Below are positions 8,221-19,400 of a DNA stretch of 64,000 nt, one piece after another. Positions within the stretch are counted from its first letter, which is position 1. The number at the start of each line of letters is the position of its first letter. The notes under the pieces are model-generated. The model was not told the DNA's origin. It worked only from the letters and a program-made list of their open reading frames with translations, and searched no databases. The position numbers were made by a program, and so were the translations under genes. Source of the DNA: Nitrospirillum iridis (GTDB lineage Bacteria > Pseudomonadota > Alphaproteobacteria > Azospirillales > Azospirillaceae); contig NZ_JACIIZ010000018.1 of assembly GCF_014205765.1 (NCBI RefSeq), forward strand, positions 112,496-176,495, read 5' to 3'.

Positions 8221-8751
8221 GTCCGCGTCATCGTCGCCGGCGGCATCCCGCGCGGCCAGCGCCTCGCGCGCGGCCTCGGCCGACAGATAGTCCAAGGCAC
8301 CTTGGAGGATGTAGGCCGCGGCCATGCGGTCGACCACCTCGTCCCGGCGTTTGCGGGTCATGTCCCACTCGATCATCATGCGGCTGACCGCCGAAGTCGA
8401 CAGGCGCTCGTCCCAGAAGGCGATCTCCGGCACCTGGCCCAGCAGGTCCGGACGCTCGATCAGGTTCTGGGCGAATTGCCGGGCCGATTGGGCGGCGGGC
8501 CCCTCGCTACCGTCCATGTTCATGGGCAGGCCGATGACGAAGCCGGCAACGCCCCGGCCGCGCAGCTCGCGCGCCATGTCCTGCACGTCGGTGGTGAACT
8601 TGCGCCGGGTGATGGTGCCCACGGGCGAGGCCACGGCGAGGCCGGGGTCGGAGATGGCCATGCCGATGGTCTTGGAGCCCAAATCCAGCCCCATCAGCCG
8701 CCCGCCGCGGGGCAGCTGGGCCTTGAGTTCCCTGAGGTTGCGGATCGCCAT
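8209..8751 (-). CDS. ruvX: Putative pre-16S rRNA nuclease / Holliday junction resolvase RuvX (YqgF)
   Basis: 180 residues from the ATG at 8751; a longer frame reaches 8811 but its extra 20 residues are not family-like. RNase-H-like fold motifs are in order: LDLGSKTIGMAISD with the first catalytic Asp, VGTITR, a 'FVIGLPMNMDGSEGP' segment, the WDERLST motif with the catalytic Glu, and 'VVDRMAAAYILQGALD' with the last catalytic Asp. In bacteria this cytoplasmic protein trims the 5' end of 16S rRNA. It is divergent from gatC with about 100 bp between them. The very acidic tail (AAGDDDADLDD) is encoded next to the tandem repeat. Confidence 0.95.
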   Translation of the reverse strand: MAIRNLRELKAQLPRGGRLMGLDLGSKTIGMAISDPGLAVASPVGTITRRKFTTDVQDMARELRGRGVAGFVIGLPMNMDGSEGPAAQSARQFAQNLIERPDLLGQVPEIAFWDERLSTSAVSRMMIEWDMTRKRRDEVVDRMAAAYILQGALDYLSAEAAREALAARDAAGDDDADLDD

Positions 8752-8852
8752 ACCGGGTGTTACCTTCCGCGCCGCCCGGGGGCCGGCGGCATCCGATACA
8801 CCGCCTGCCATCGCCCCCGTGGCTCCTTATTCCGAAGGAGAGACTTAGCACC

Positions 8853-9139
8853 ATGTCCCTCGACAAGGCCACCGTGGCGAAGATCGCGCATCTCGCCCGC
8901 ATCAAGGTCCCGGACTCCGATCTGGAGCAACTGGCCGGCGAACTCAACACCATCATGCATTGGGTGGAGATGTTGGGCGAGGTGGACACCCAAAATGTGG
9001 AACCGATGACCAGTGTGGTCGCCGCCAATCTGCGTCGCCGCCCCGATGCCGTGACCGACGGCGGTTATCCGGAAAAGGTGGTCGCCAACGCCACCGACGC
9101 CACCGAGAATTTCTTTTCCGTGCCCAAGGTTGTCGAGTG

Positions 9140-9140
<1 letters not shown>
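8853..9140 (+). CDS. gatC: Asp-tRNA(Asn)/Glu-tRNA(Gln) amidotransferase subunit C
   Basis: 95 residues; the start at 8853 is fixed by a strong GAAGGAG about 12 bases upstream and by the family start '[17 protein letters not shown]'. The short helical protein with '[20 protein letters not shown]' and '[20 protein letters not shown]' is a textbook GatC, which ties GatA and GatB together in the heterotrimer that amidates misacylated Asp-tRNA(Asn) or Glu-tRNA(Gln). Its TGA shares its A with the gatA ATG, so the two are translationally coupled. Confidence 0.97.
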
Positions 9141-10624
<1,484 letters not shown>

Positions 10625-10647
10625 AGGCTGTTTTGGAAGCGGAATGA

Positions 10648-10685
10648 AGAAAGGCGGCGTCCTCGCGGGCGTCGCCTTTCTTGTT
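10648..10685 (+). terminator. Intrinsic terminator after gatA
   Basis: Arms AGAAAGGCG (10648-10656) and CGCCTTTCT (10673-10681) pair perfectly, followed by TGTT. It lies about 20 bp after the gatA stop. The A-rich left arm may also stop minus-strand transcription. Confidence 0.75.
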
Positions 10686-10754
10686 AATGCCGATGTGGTG
10701 GGCACCGGTTCCGACGGGGGGGCGGAAGAATGGGCGTCCCCCGCCCATTCACGC

Positions 10755-12644
10755 TCAATGGGTCACAGGTTTGTCCGGCACGACGGAGATCGTCCCCCGG
10801 CGGTCGGCGGCGATGGCCAACAGGGCCTTGGCCGCCGACTTTCGCACGTCACCGGTGCACAGGGCCTGGTCGACATGGGCGTCGAAGCCCCGATACACCG
10901 TCACGACCTGGCCCTTCTGGGACCATCGGCTCACATATTGCAGATGATCCTCCGCGATGGTGACGTCCGCCGGGAGCTTCGCCAGCGTGTACCCGGCCGG
11001 CAGTTCCAGGGATAAGGTTTCCTCCGTATGGCCGGTATAGCAGGGCGTCGGTTCCGTATCCTTCAACCGGGGCATGTCGAACGACCCCGACAGGACATCT
11101 CCTGGCGGTGTGGACATCCGCAGCGCGCTGGGCATGACGAAACCGGCGCCGGTCAGGATTTCCGGTTTGGGATCGGCGGCGTATGTGGCGGTGATGCGGT
11201 AGGATGGCGCGAGATCCATGGGCGACCCGTCCGGGGCGAAGTTCCCCGTGCCGGACATTCCCCAGGCACCGAGTAAGGCGGATGCCCATTGCTCCATTCC
11301 TTGGGTCTGCATGGCGGCGGCCAATACCCGAAGGCTAAAGCCAAACGGGCCATCGCCCGCGCTGACCATCGTTCCCGTGATGGCGCCCTTGGCATCCATT
11401 TTCGCGGTCCCCACAGCCTTGGCGGAGAAGCCTGCCGGCAGGACGGGCACCTGGCGCACCGCGTTCCCGGTCGACACCGCGTGCAGGACCGGCTTTCCGT
11501 ATTCCTCGAAGGGCAGGATGCCAAAGGGGGCGACCCTTGCCGTCGTATCGGCGTACAGGTTGAAATCCGGCAGCCAACTGATCATGTGGTTGAACTGGGC
11601 GAAGGTCGGCGCCGATGGCAGGCTGTATCCGTTATTGGCGTTGATCAGCACCAATTCACTGGCGATCCCCTTGGCCTTCAGCAGGGCACCGAAGATCACG
11701 GCGTGGTCCTTGCAGTCGCCATAACCATTGGTCAGGATCGTTTCCGCCGCATGGGGGATGATGCCGCCACGCCCGAACGCCAGGGCCACGTAGCGGATAT
11801 GCTGGCTAACCCAGGCGTATAGCCTCTCGGCTTGTTGCCGCTTGTCCGTGACCCCGGCGGTGATCTCGTCGGCCATGGCCTGGACCTTCGGCGTCACGGT
11901 TTCGGCGGGTGCTATCTCGGCAGCGTAGGACCGCGCCAAGCTGTCATAGTCCTTGAAGGTCGATACGAAGAAGCGGGGCACACGGTCATTGGCGGACAGC
12001 GCCGCGATGTCCTCCGTCAACGGATCGAGGTTGGCGTACCGCCAGCGATAAAGGATGCGGTCGCCCGCCTTCTCCTCGGTGATGGGGATGCCGTGCGTCT
12101 CTATGGTCAGGGGCATGTCCCGGGGTAGAGAGATCGTGGACCGCTCATCCCGAATCAACTGGGTGGGGGAGACGGTGACACTGTCCGTGAACTGGCCCTT
12201 GAGGTGCGGCACCTTGATGTGATGTCGCGCCGTATAGGCGACGGTGTCACCAGCGGCCACGTCCGGGAAGATGATGGTCTTCATCCTCTGATCGCTGAAC
12301 ATCGGGACGTTGGTGGCGCCCTGCGGCGCCTGCGTCAGGATCGCGCTCACATCAACAGGCAGTTTCCGGCCATCCGCCTTCAATGTATAGGCGTCGATGA
12401 TATCGAGGTCTTCCAGACCTTCACTATAGAACTCATTAATTTGCCCAATCGCATGGGCGGCGGCGGTGGTTTTCGCCAGCAGTTCCAGATGGCCGGTCTT
12501 GGTGTAGGTGCCGTCGCGCTCCACCACGATTTCCGCGCTTGAGTCCTTATACTCAATGGGATTGTCGGCCGCGTGGGCTGCCATTACCGGTATCCCCAGG
12601 GCGGTGACCAGTAGCGCCCATCTCAAATGTGCTGGAGTGCCCAT
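10755..12644 (-). CDS. Exported DUF3857 / transglutaminase-like protein
   Basis: 629 residues from the ATG at 12644 (AGGAAAAACAGGC upstream; a longer frame to 12692 lacks a ribosome site). A signal peptide ends at AAHAADN. The N-terminal DUF3857 domain (about 25-230) is followed by a transglutaminase-like core: Cys311 in NGYGDCKDHAVIFGALLKAK, His in 'FNHMISWL' and Asp in 'LYADTTA' form the usual Cys-His-Asp triad. The C-terminal 200 residues are beta-rich (DUF2569-type tail not evident). Such proteins are periplasmic or outer-membrane associated and of unknown reaction. It is monocistronic with its own AT-rich upstream region. Confidence 0.88.
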   Translation of the reverse strand: MGTPAHLRWALLVTALGIPVMAAHAADNPIEYKDSSAEIVVERDGTYTKTGHLELLAKTTAAAHAIGQINEFYSEGLEDLDIIDAYTLKADGRKLPVDVSAILTQAPQGATNVPMFSDQRMKTIIFPDVAAGDTVAYTARHHIKVPHLKGQFTDSVTVSPTQLIRDERSTISLPRDMPLTIETHGIPITEEKAGDRILYRWRYANLDPLTEDIAALSANDRVPRFFVSTFKDYDSLARSYAAEIAPAETVTPKVQAMADEITAGVTDKRQQAERLYAWVSQHIRYVALAFGRGGIIPHAAETILTNGYGDCKDHAVIFGALLKAKGIASELVLINANNGYSLPSAPTFAQFNHMISWLPDFNLYADTTARVAPFGILPFEEYGKPVLHAVSTGNAVRQVPVLPAGFSAKAVGTAKMDAKGAITGTMVSAGDGPFGFSLRVLAAAMQTQGMEQWASALLGAWGMSGTGNFAPDGSPMDLAPSYRITATYAADPKPEILTGAGFVMPSALRMSTPPGDVLSGSFDMPRLKDTEPTPCYTGHTEETLSLELPAGYTLAKLPADVTIAEDHLQYVSRWSQKGQVVTVYRGFDAHVDQALCTGDVRKSAAKALLAIAADRRGTISVVPDKPVTH

Positions 12645-12713
12645 GCCTGTTTTTCCTGATTTGCATTGTAAATGAATAATTAATGGGATCATTTATTGCC
12701 GCGCCTGAAATTA

Positions 12714-12742
12714 AATATCGTAAAAGGGCAACATAAATGCAA
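12714..12742 (-). promoter_or_regulatory. Candidate promoter of the DUF3857 gene
   Basis: On the minus strand TTGCAT (12742-12737), a 17-bp spacer and GATATT (12719-12714) lie about 70 bp before the start at 12644, inside a markedly AT-rich stretch (12655-12760). The remaining 12760-12971 shows no gene. Confidence 0.4.
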
Positions 12743-12971
12743 ATTGATTTTATTATTTCGGGGGAGCCAGAATGTCGCAGCGCCCCAAACGAATAAGCTA
12801 AAACGAATAAGACGGGCGGGGAATGGAGCCCACTCGCGGCCATTTTCCCGATACGGGGGACCGTCCACGCCCGTCATGCCGTCCGGACAACGGGGCGGTG
12901 GAGGCTGATGGTCCGCACTTTGATTTATCGATCCTGCTCTCAGCGGGCGGCCGCGCTGAAGGCGGGCTTTC

Positions 12972-13190
12972 TCAATCGCCGCCCTTGTCGTTTGACGTGC
13001 GACGCTTGGCCCGTCGCCATAGGGTGAACCCCTGATCGAAGATGAAGGCGGAGATGGCGCCCGCTATGGCCTGCCGCGCCAATGGCCATCCGCGCATGCC
13101 GTTCATGGCGTCAAATCCGGTCAATATCGCGGACATGACGGCCATGAAGCCGATGGCGGAAATGATGTCCAGCCGGATGGGCTTGGTCAC
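12972..13190 (-). CDS. Small membrane protein coupled to RNase T2
   Basis: 72 residues, started by the GTG at 13190 that overlaps the stop of the RNase T2 gene (GTGA). Two hydrophobic stretches are visible, IISAIGFMAVMSAILTGF and 'ARQAIAGAISAFIFDQGF', then a very basic tail (LWRRAKRRTSNDKGGD), so a two-helix inner-membrane protein with the tail in the cytoplasm is likely. It resembles short uncharacterised proteins found in alphaproteobacteria; no function is known. The tight coupling to a secreted ribonuclease is its only functional hint. Confidence 0.7.
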   Translation of the reverse strand: MTKPIRLDIISAIGFMAVMSAILTGFDAMNGMRGWPLARQAIAGAISAFIFDQGFTLWRRAKRRTSNDKGGD

Positions 13191-13951
13191 TTGAACGCCG
13201 CCAGCTTCAGTGTCTCGTCCGGGTTGCCCTTGTCACAGCGGCCGGGCTGGTCGGCCGGACTTTCGGCCAGGTGGGCGGCGTCCAAGGCGGTGCTGCCGTC
13301 GTCGGCCGCCTTCAGAGTGAAGGTGATCTGGGTGAGGAAGGCGGCCTTGCCGGTGCCCAGCACGGCGGACTGGCGGGCGGCCTCCCCGAAGTCGGCGGCC
13401 AGCGCGTCGCACACCGCTTTGCGGGTGACGCCCTTGCCGGTGGCGTTGGCCAGCAGGGCGCCGGCCTTGCCATCGCCCAGCGCCTTCACCATGCCGCCGG
13501 CCAGGGAATAGTACTGATCGGCGGGCAGTCCGCTGCAGTAACCGTGCTTCTGCCACTCATGCAGCGCCAGGCCGGAGGCGATGCCAGGCATGACCTGCGC
13601 CAGGGTGGTCTGCACCGCCGGCGACAAGGGGGGAAGGACGCGGTCCTTCCAGGTGGGGTCGTTATCCTTGGCGGAGAGGGAGCAGGCGCTGCTCCACTGC
13701 GGCCAAAGGCCATGCAAGGTGGGATGGGTGGCGCCGAAACTGGTCGCCCGGTCGCCCGCCGCGCACTCCGGATGGCCATCGCCATGGAGATAGCAGAACT
13801 CCGGCTCCCAGCTCAGCACCAGCATGTAGGTATGATGACCGGGCGCCTGCTTGTCGGCCGGCGCCGCCACCTCGGCGGCCAGACTGGTGCCCGTGGCCAG
13901 GCAGGCGGCCAGCACAAGGCCAACGGTGGCACTCCAAGAACCCTTGCGCAT
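13187..13951 (-). CDS. Secreted RNase T2-family ribonuclease
   Basis: 254 residues from the ATG at 13951 (an ATG three codons earlier is possible). The N-terminus is a signal sequence; it also contains a lipobox-like VLAAC with Cys17, so a lipoprotein cannot be excluded. Both catalytic segments are intact: CAS I 'THPTLHGLWPQ' with His80, and CAS II LHEWQKHGYC with His131, Glu132, Lys135 and His136. Cysteine pairs typical of the family (Cys53/63, Cys90/139) are present. It cuts RNA in the periplasm or outside the cell to 3'-phosphates through a 2',3'-cyclic intermediate, probably for nutrient scavenging. It heads a two-gene unit with the small membrane protein. Confidence 0.93.
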   Translation of the reverse strand: MRKGSWSATVGLVLAACLATGTSLAAEVAAPADKQAPGHHTYMLVLSWEPEFCYLHGDGHPECAAGDRATSFGATHPTLHGLWPQWSSACSLSAKDNDPTWKDRVLPPLSPAVQTTLAQVMPGIASGLALHEWQKHGYCSGLPADQYYSLAGGMVKALGDGKAGALLANATGKGVTRKAVCDALAADFGEAARQSAVLGTGKAAFLTQITFTLKAADDGSTALDAAHLAESPADQPGRCDKGNPDETLKLAAFK

Positions 13952-14058
13952 CGCGTGCATCTCCCCAACCGGTTTGCCCTTATGGAGTGTAGGACGAAGC
14001 CGGCGGCGTCAAGGGGGAAATGGGTCCAAAAAGGGAACAGAGGCCGTCCGGTGCCGTC

Positions 14059-14244
14059 CTACGGCACCCTGCGGAACAGGCTCAGCAGGAACTGCAGCAG
14101 GAACAGGAACACGCCGATGCCAACGATGAGGCGCAGCACCTCGGCCAGGACCGGGGGCAACAGCGCCACGGCCAGGTCCACGAGCATGATGATCAGCAAC
14201 AGGCTGAGGATGGCATAGAGGATATTGCGAAGCGGGGCGTTCAT
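14059..14244 (-). CDS. Small two-helix membrane protein A
   Basis: 61 residues: 'NILYAILSLLLIIMLVDLAV', the break ALLPPV, and 'LRLIVGIGVFLFLLQFLLSL', so two transmembrane helices and nearly nothing else. It starts with an ATG whose ATGA overlaps the stop of the upstream gene at 14241-14537. By eye, about 20 of 54 positions match that neighbour without gaps, including the L.DLA and LLPPV motifs, so the two are products of a duplication. A 7-bp hairpin (14050-14068) overlaps its stop codon and may end the transcript. Function unknown; DUF-type envelope proteins of this kind occur in alphaproteobacteria. Confidence 0.65.
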   Translation of the reverse strand: MNAPLRNILYAILSLLLIIMLVDLAVALLPPVLAEVLRLIVGIGVFLFLLQFLLSLFRRVP

Positions 14245-14537
14245 GACACGATCTCTTTCGGCTGGGAGCCGGGATGGGGGCCGGCGTAGGACTTGGGCAG
14301 TCGGATGTGCCGGATGGTGCCGGCCAGCGCCTGGCCCAGGAAGGCGAGCAACACCAGGCCCACCAGCAGGGGCGGCAGGGCGCCGACCACCGGGGGCAGC
14401 AGCTGCATGGCCAGGTCCGCCAGGGGAACCAGCAACAGCAGAACGACGGTGACGGACAGAAGGTTATTCAGGGTGTTGAACAAGACGGCCTCCCGGCGCC
14501 CTCGGATGGCCCCCAGGCGGCGCATCCAGTGATCCAT
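14241..14537 (-). CDS. Small two-helix membrane protein B (paralogue of A)
   Basis: 98 residues from the ATG at 14537 (MDHWMRR...); the frame is open to 14606 but the extra 23 residues are Pro/His-rich and unlike a leader. Two hydrophobic segments, 'LLSVTVVLLLLVPLADLAM' and 'LLVGLVLLAFLGQALAGTI', flank LLPPVV exactly as in the downstream gene, followed by a short basic and polar tail. The ATGA overlap couples both genes. No catalytic motif is seen. A pair of interacting membrane proteins made in fixed ratio is a plausible reading but is inference. Confidence 0.6.
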   Translation of the reverse strand: MDHWMRRLGAIRGRREAVLFNTLNNLLSVTVVLLLLVPLADLAMQLLPPVVGALPPLLVGLVLLAFLGQALAGTIRHIRLPKSYAGPHPGSQPKEIVS

Positions 14538-15219
14538 TCGGTGGGGCGGCGGGTGGCCCCTCCCTGGCAACAAATCGTGAGGTAGCGGGGCTGGTCGCGC
14601 GGTCAACCGTCAGGGGCGCCAAAGCGCTAGGGCACGTACCGGAAAGCCTATTTCCACGACCGGGCGGTGCCGGGGCCTGGATTAGGCGTCCGCGAAACGG
14701 GCATGACCAAAGGCGGCGTGGGGGAAGGGGCGCGCCTCTCCTCGGCCGTTGGTGCTAGATCAGGTCGCCCAAAGGCGGATTCGCCGTTGGGCGTGAAGCT
14801 GCTCGCGGACAGGCTCAAGCTGTAGCCGGCTGTGGCTCCTATTGAACGCGACCGACTATGGGACGCTGCGTCAAATGGTCCGTTTCCCGGGTTTGGCCTG
14901 GCATCCCGCGTGGATTGTGCGGAGGGGGGAATGGGCCGGCCACCGGCGTCTTCCAAGGAACGCTCCCGCATTTGCGTCGCGGAACGGCATTCGATTGTAA
15001 TCAAATCTCCATAAAATTGGTTCTCCCACCATGCTTTCCTCGTCCTCTACCAGTAAAAGGAGATGGCGCCTGCGCTGAAATGGCCCATTGCGAGCCATGG
15101 GCAAAGGTGCGATCCCCCCTTTCCTTGGTTTTGCGGTGCACAGCATGGGATGCGTCATTGCGACGCGGTGAGTTTGTTTCTCCTTTCCCGGCGCCGGGTA
15201 TGGTACGGAGTGTTGAAGG
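14538..15219. other. Non-coding stretch with repeat-like sequence
   Basis: No convincing gene in about 680 bp. The segment 15030-15200 reads, on the minus strand, as a Ser-Pro-Phe-Thr-Gly-Arg-Gly-Arg-Gly peptide, a pattern familiar from dispersed intergenic repeats in many proteobacteria rather than from real proteins. A GCCCAT...ATGGGC hairpin (15083-15102) lies inside it. At 14765-14835 there is another block of short inverted repeats (for example GCCCAAAGGCGGA / CGCCGTTGGGC). The promoter of the efflux operon should lie near 15150-15210, but I cannot pick -35/-10 boxes with confidence. Confidence 0.4.
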
Positions 15220-16470
15220 GTGCGTATTTTCGGCTTGATCCCCGGCCCCCGTGGCCGTTTGCCCAGTGGCCGTTTGCAATGGCTGGGTGGTGCCCTGCTG
15301 TTGGCGGCGGTGGTGGGGATGATCGTGATCCGTGAGAGCGACGCGCCGAAGGCCCCACCGTCGGCCGCGCCTGACACTCCGCCCGGCACCTTCCAGGCGG
15401 CGCCCGGTCAGTGGGCGGCGCTGGGCATGGAAACGGTGGCGGCGCACGCCTTTCAGACCCAAATCGACACCGATGGCAGGATAGTGGCCAACGATGAGGC
15501 CACGACCGCCGTCTATTCCCCCGTCTCCGGCAGGGTGGCGGTGGTGGCGGCGCATGTCGGGGATCGCGTTTCCAAGGACGCCGTATTGATGACGGTGGAT
15601 GCCACCGACATGGTCCAGGCGCGCAGCGACCTGGCGGCGGCGGTCGCGTCCGCCGCCGCCGCCGATGCCCAACTGCGCCAAGCGGTGGTCACGGAGCAGC
15701 GCCAGCATGCCCTGTACCAGGCTGACGGTGGCGCGCTTAAGGATTGGCAGCAGGCGCAGCTGGATCTGGTGACGGCGGAGACGGCGCAGCGGACCGCCGC
15801 CGCGGCGCTGGTGGCGGTGCGGGAGCGCCTGCGGGTGCTGGGTCGCACCCCGCAGGAGATCACGGCCCTCGGTACCGGAGCCGGCATGGCGCCGACGCCG
15901 GTGCGGGCGCCCTTCGCCGGAACCGTCCTGCAGCGCCAGGTCGGCCCGGGGCAATATGTCAACGCGGCCGCCAACGGCGGCGCCGTCGCGTTCACCCTGG
16001 CGGATCTCTCCTCCGTCTGGTTGCTGGCCAATGTGCGGGAAGCGGACGTCGCCGCTGTGGCCGTGGGGCAGGGGGTGGATGTCCGTGTCGCGGCCTATCC
16101 CGACCGTGTCTTCCACGGCCGGGTGGCGGCGGTGGCGCCTGGCCTCGACCCCACCACCCGGCGCTTGCCGGTCCGTGTCGTCCTGGACAATGCCGATGGC
16201 GCCCTCAAACCGGAAATGATGGCCAACGTCCGCCTGGTTTCCGGCCCGGTCACGCCCGTGTTGGCCGTGCCTGAGCGCGCCGTGATCCATGAGGGCGAGG
16301 CCGCCCGGGTGTGGGTGGCCGATGCCGCCCGCCACGCCTTGGCCCTGCGGCCCGTTCGCTTGGGGCGGGAGGAGGATGGCCTGGTGGAGGTGCTGGATGG
16401 CCTCAAGGCCGGGGACAGCGTGGTGACCAAGGGCGCCCTGTTCATTGACCGCGCCGCGCAGGGCGAGTGA
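15220..16470 (+). CDS. RND efflux membrane fusion protein (HME-type adaptor)
   Basis: 416 residues from a GTG at 15220 (GGAG nine bases upstream). One N-terminal hydrophobic anchor (about residues 21-38), then the adaptor layout: barrel-sandwich half 1 'YSPVSGRVAVVAAHVGDRV' near residue 100, an alpha hairpin (about 125-205) rich in Ala/Gln, half 2 'VRAPFAGTVLQRQVGPGQYV' near residue 230, and a beta-barrel domain with 'DLSSVWLLANVREADVAAV'. It bridges the inner-membrane pump and the outer-membrane channel in the periplasm. No extra metal-binding Met/His cluster as in CusB is visible. First gene of a three-gene efflux operon, overlapping or abutting the pump gene. Confidence 0.93.
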   Translation: MRIFGLIPGPRGRLPSGRLQWLGGALLLAAVVGMIVIRESDAPKAPPSAAPDTPPGTFQAAPGQWAALGMETVAAHAFQTQIDTDGRIVANDEATTAVYSPVSGRVAVVAAHVGDRVSKDAVLMTVDATDMVQARSDLAAAVASAAAADAQLRQAVVTEQRQHALYQADGGALKDWQQAQLDLVTAETAQRTAAAALVAVRERLRVLGRTPQEITALGTGAGMAPTPVRAPFAGTVLQRQVGPGQYVNAAANGGAVAFTLADLSSVWLLANVREADVAAVAVGQGVDVRVAAYPDRVFHGRVAAVAPGLDPTTRRLPVRVVLDNADGALKPEMMANVRLVSGPVTPVLAVPERAVIHEGEAARVWVADAARHALALRPVRLGREEDGLVEVLDGLKAGDSVVTKGALFIDRAAQGE

Positions 16471-16475
16471 ACCTC

Positions 16476-19400
16476 ATGAACAAGGTAATCATCTTCGCGC
16501 TGCGCCAGCGTGTGCTGATGCTGGCGGCGCTGGCCGCCCTGCTGGTGGTCGGCGTCGGCGCCTTTCTGCGGCTGAACATCGAGGCCTATCCCGACCCGGT
16601 CCCGCCCATGGTGGAGATCGTGACCCAGAACGGCGGGCAGTCGGCGGAGGAGATCGAACGCTACATCACCGTGCCCATCGAGGTGCAGATGGCCGGCATC
16701 CCCCATGTCACGGCCATCCGCTCCGTCTCCCTGTTCGGGCTGTCGGACATCAAGATCCAGTTCACCTACGACTTCACCTATGACGAGGCGGTGCAGCGGG
16801 TCACCAACCAGCTGTCGCAGCTGTCCACCCTGCCCACCGGGGTGCAGCCGGCGATTTCGCCGGAAAGCCCCATTGGCGAAATCCTGCGCTATCAGGTGGT
16901 GGGGCCGCCGGGCTATTCCGTCACCGACCTCAAGACCCTGCAGGATTGGGTGCTGCAACGCCGCTTCAAGGCGGTGCCCGGCGTCATCGACGTCTCGGGC
17001 TGGGGCGGCAAGACCAAGGCCTATGAGGTGACGGTGGACCAGCGCAAGCTGACCGCCCATGGCCTGACCATCCCTGGCGTCCTACAGGCGCTGAACAACG
17101 CCAACATCAACGTCGGCGGCCAGACGGTGAACATCGGCGACCAGGCCATGGTGGTGCGGGGCGTGGGCCTGATCCATTCCCTGGACGACATCCGCGGCAC
17201 CATGCTGGCATCCAACAACGGGGCGCCCGTGGTGGTGGGCGACGTCGCCACCGTCACCGTCGGCAACCAGCCGCGGCTGGGTATCGCCGGCCGTGATGAT
17301 CAGGACGACATCGTCCAGGGCATCGTGCTGATGCGCCGGGGGGCGGAGAGCAAGCCCACCATCCTGGCCGCCAAGGCGGAGATGCAGAAGATCAACACGT
17401 CCGGCATTCTGCCGCCGGGCGTTTACCTCAAGACCATCTATGACCGGTCGGACCTGATCGACCTCACCACCCACACCGTGCTGCACAACATGGTCATGGG
17501 CATTATCCTGATCTTCTTCGTGCAGTGGCTGTTCCTGGGCGATTTGCGCAGCGCCGTCATCGTGGCGGCCACGGTGCCCTTCGCCCTGTTCTTCGCCATC
17601 CTGATCATGACCCTGCGCGGGGAGTCGGCCAACCTGCTGTCGGTGGGCGCCATCGATTTCGGCCTGATCGTCGACGCGACGGTGATCATGGTGGAGAACA
17701 TCTTCCGTCATCTGGCCCAGCCGCCCAAGGAACGCTTCGCCCGTTCCTCCATCCTGCACAGCGTGCGGCAGGAGGTGGTGCTGAAGGGACGTTTCGGCGT
17801 CATCGCCAACTCGGCCGTCGAGGTCAACCGGGCGATCTTCTTCTCCGCCGCCATCATCATCGCCGGCTTCGTGCCGCTGTTCACCCTGTCGGGGGTGGAG
17901 GGGCACATCTTCGGCCCCATGGCCAAGACCTACGCCTACGCCATCGCCGGCGGCCTGATCGCCACCTTCACCATTTCCCCGGCGCTCAGCGCCATCCTGC
18001 TGCCCGAACAGGTGCGGGAGCATGACACGGTGGTCGTGCGCATCCTGCACCGTGTCTATCCGCCCCTGCTGCGCCTGGCGCTGGACAACCGGCGCGTTGT
18101 CCTGGCGGTGGCGGGCGCGCTGCTGGCCCTGGCGCTGTTGTGCACTCGCTTCATGGGCATGGAGTTCCTGCCCCACCTGGAGGAAGGCAACCTGTGGATT
18201 CGCGCCAACCTGCCCCTGTCCATCTCGCTGGAGGCGGGGACGGAGGCGGTGGACGCCATCCGCCGGACCATCAAGGACTATCCCGAGGTCGACACTGTCA
18301 TTTCCCAACATGGCCGGCCCGACGACGGCACGGATGCCACCGGCTTCTTCAATGCCGAATTCTTCGTGCCGCTGAAGCCGTTCGACACCTGGCCCAAGGG
18401 CTGGGACAAGGACCGCCTGACCCGCGACATCCAGGAGAAGCTGGCGGCGCGCTTCCCCGGCATCGAATTCAATTTCTCCCAGTACATCGAGGACAACGTG
18501 GAGGAGGCGGCCAGCGGCGTGAAGGGCGAGAACTCGGTCAAGCTGTTCGGCAATGATCTGGAAACGCTGGAGAAGACGGCCAACAGCATCAGCCGCGTCA
18601 TGGCCACCGTTCCGGGCGTCACCGATTTGGGGGTCTTCAAGTCCCTGGGCCAGCCCACCATCAAGATCACGGTGGACCGGGCGAAGGCGGCGCGGTACGG
18701 CCTGTCGCCCGGCGACGTCAACGCGGTCGTCCAGGCGGCCATCGGCGGCCAGGCCGCCGGCAACCTGTATGAGGACGGCAGCGACCGCAACTTCCCCATC
18801 ATGGTTCGCCTGTCGCCCGAATATCGGGGCAGCCTGGACGCCATCCGTCGCATCACCGTGGGCACGACGGCCCTGGGCGGCGGCACCGCCCCCATCCCGC
18901 TGGCGGACGTGGCGGACATCCGCATGGTTTCCGGCGCATCGTTCATCTATCGCGAGGGGCAGGGCCGCTACATCCCCATCAAGTTCAGCGTGCGCGGCCG
19001 CGACCTGGGCAGCGCCGTGCTGGAGGCCCAGCAAAAGGTGGCGGAGCAGGTGCAGCTGCCCGGTGGATACCGCCTGGAATGGGTGGGCGAATTCGGCAAC
19101 TTGCAGGACGCGGTACGCCGTCTGGCGGTGGCGGTGCCGGTCAGCCTGGCGCTGATCTGCGTGCTGCTTTACCTGAATTTCGCTTCCATGACCGACACGC
19201 TGCTGGCGGCCAGCGTCATGCCGATGGCGCTGATCGGCGGCATCTTCATCCTGGCCGTCACCGGCACGCCCTTCTCCATCTCCGCCGCCATCGGCTTCAT
19301 CGGTTTGTTCGGCATCTCGGTGATGGAAGGCATCATCGTGATCGCCTATTTCAACCAGCTGGTCCACGCGGGGATGGAACGGGCGGTCGCCCTGGTGAGG

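Noticed and set aside
14648..15004. 118-codon minus-strand frame in the intergenic stretch
   Set aside because: No ribosome site, Ser/Pro/Arg-rich low-quality peptide and no coupling to a neighbour.
15001..16335. Minus-strand frame of 444 codons reaching into the region before the RND operon
   Set aside because: Mostly antisense to the adaptor gene; its non-overlapping end looks like a dispersed repeat, not a protein.
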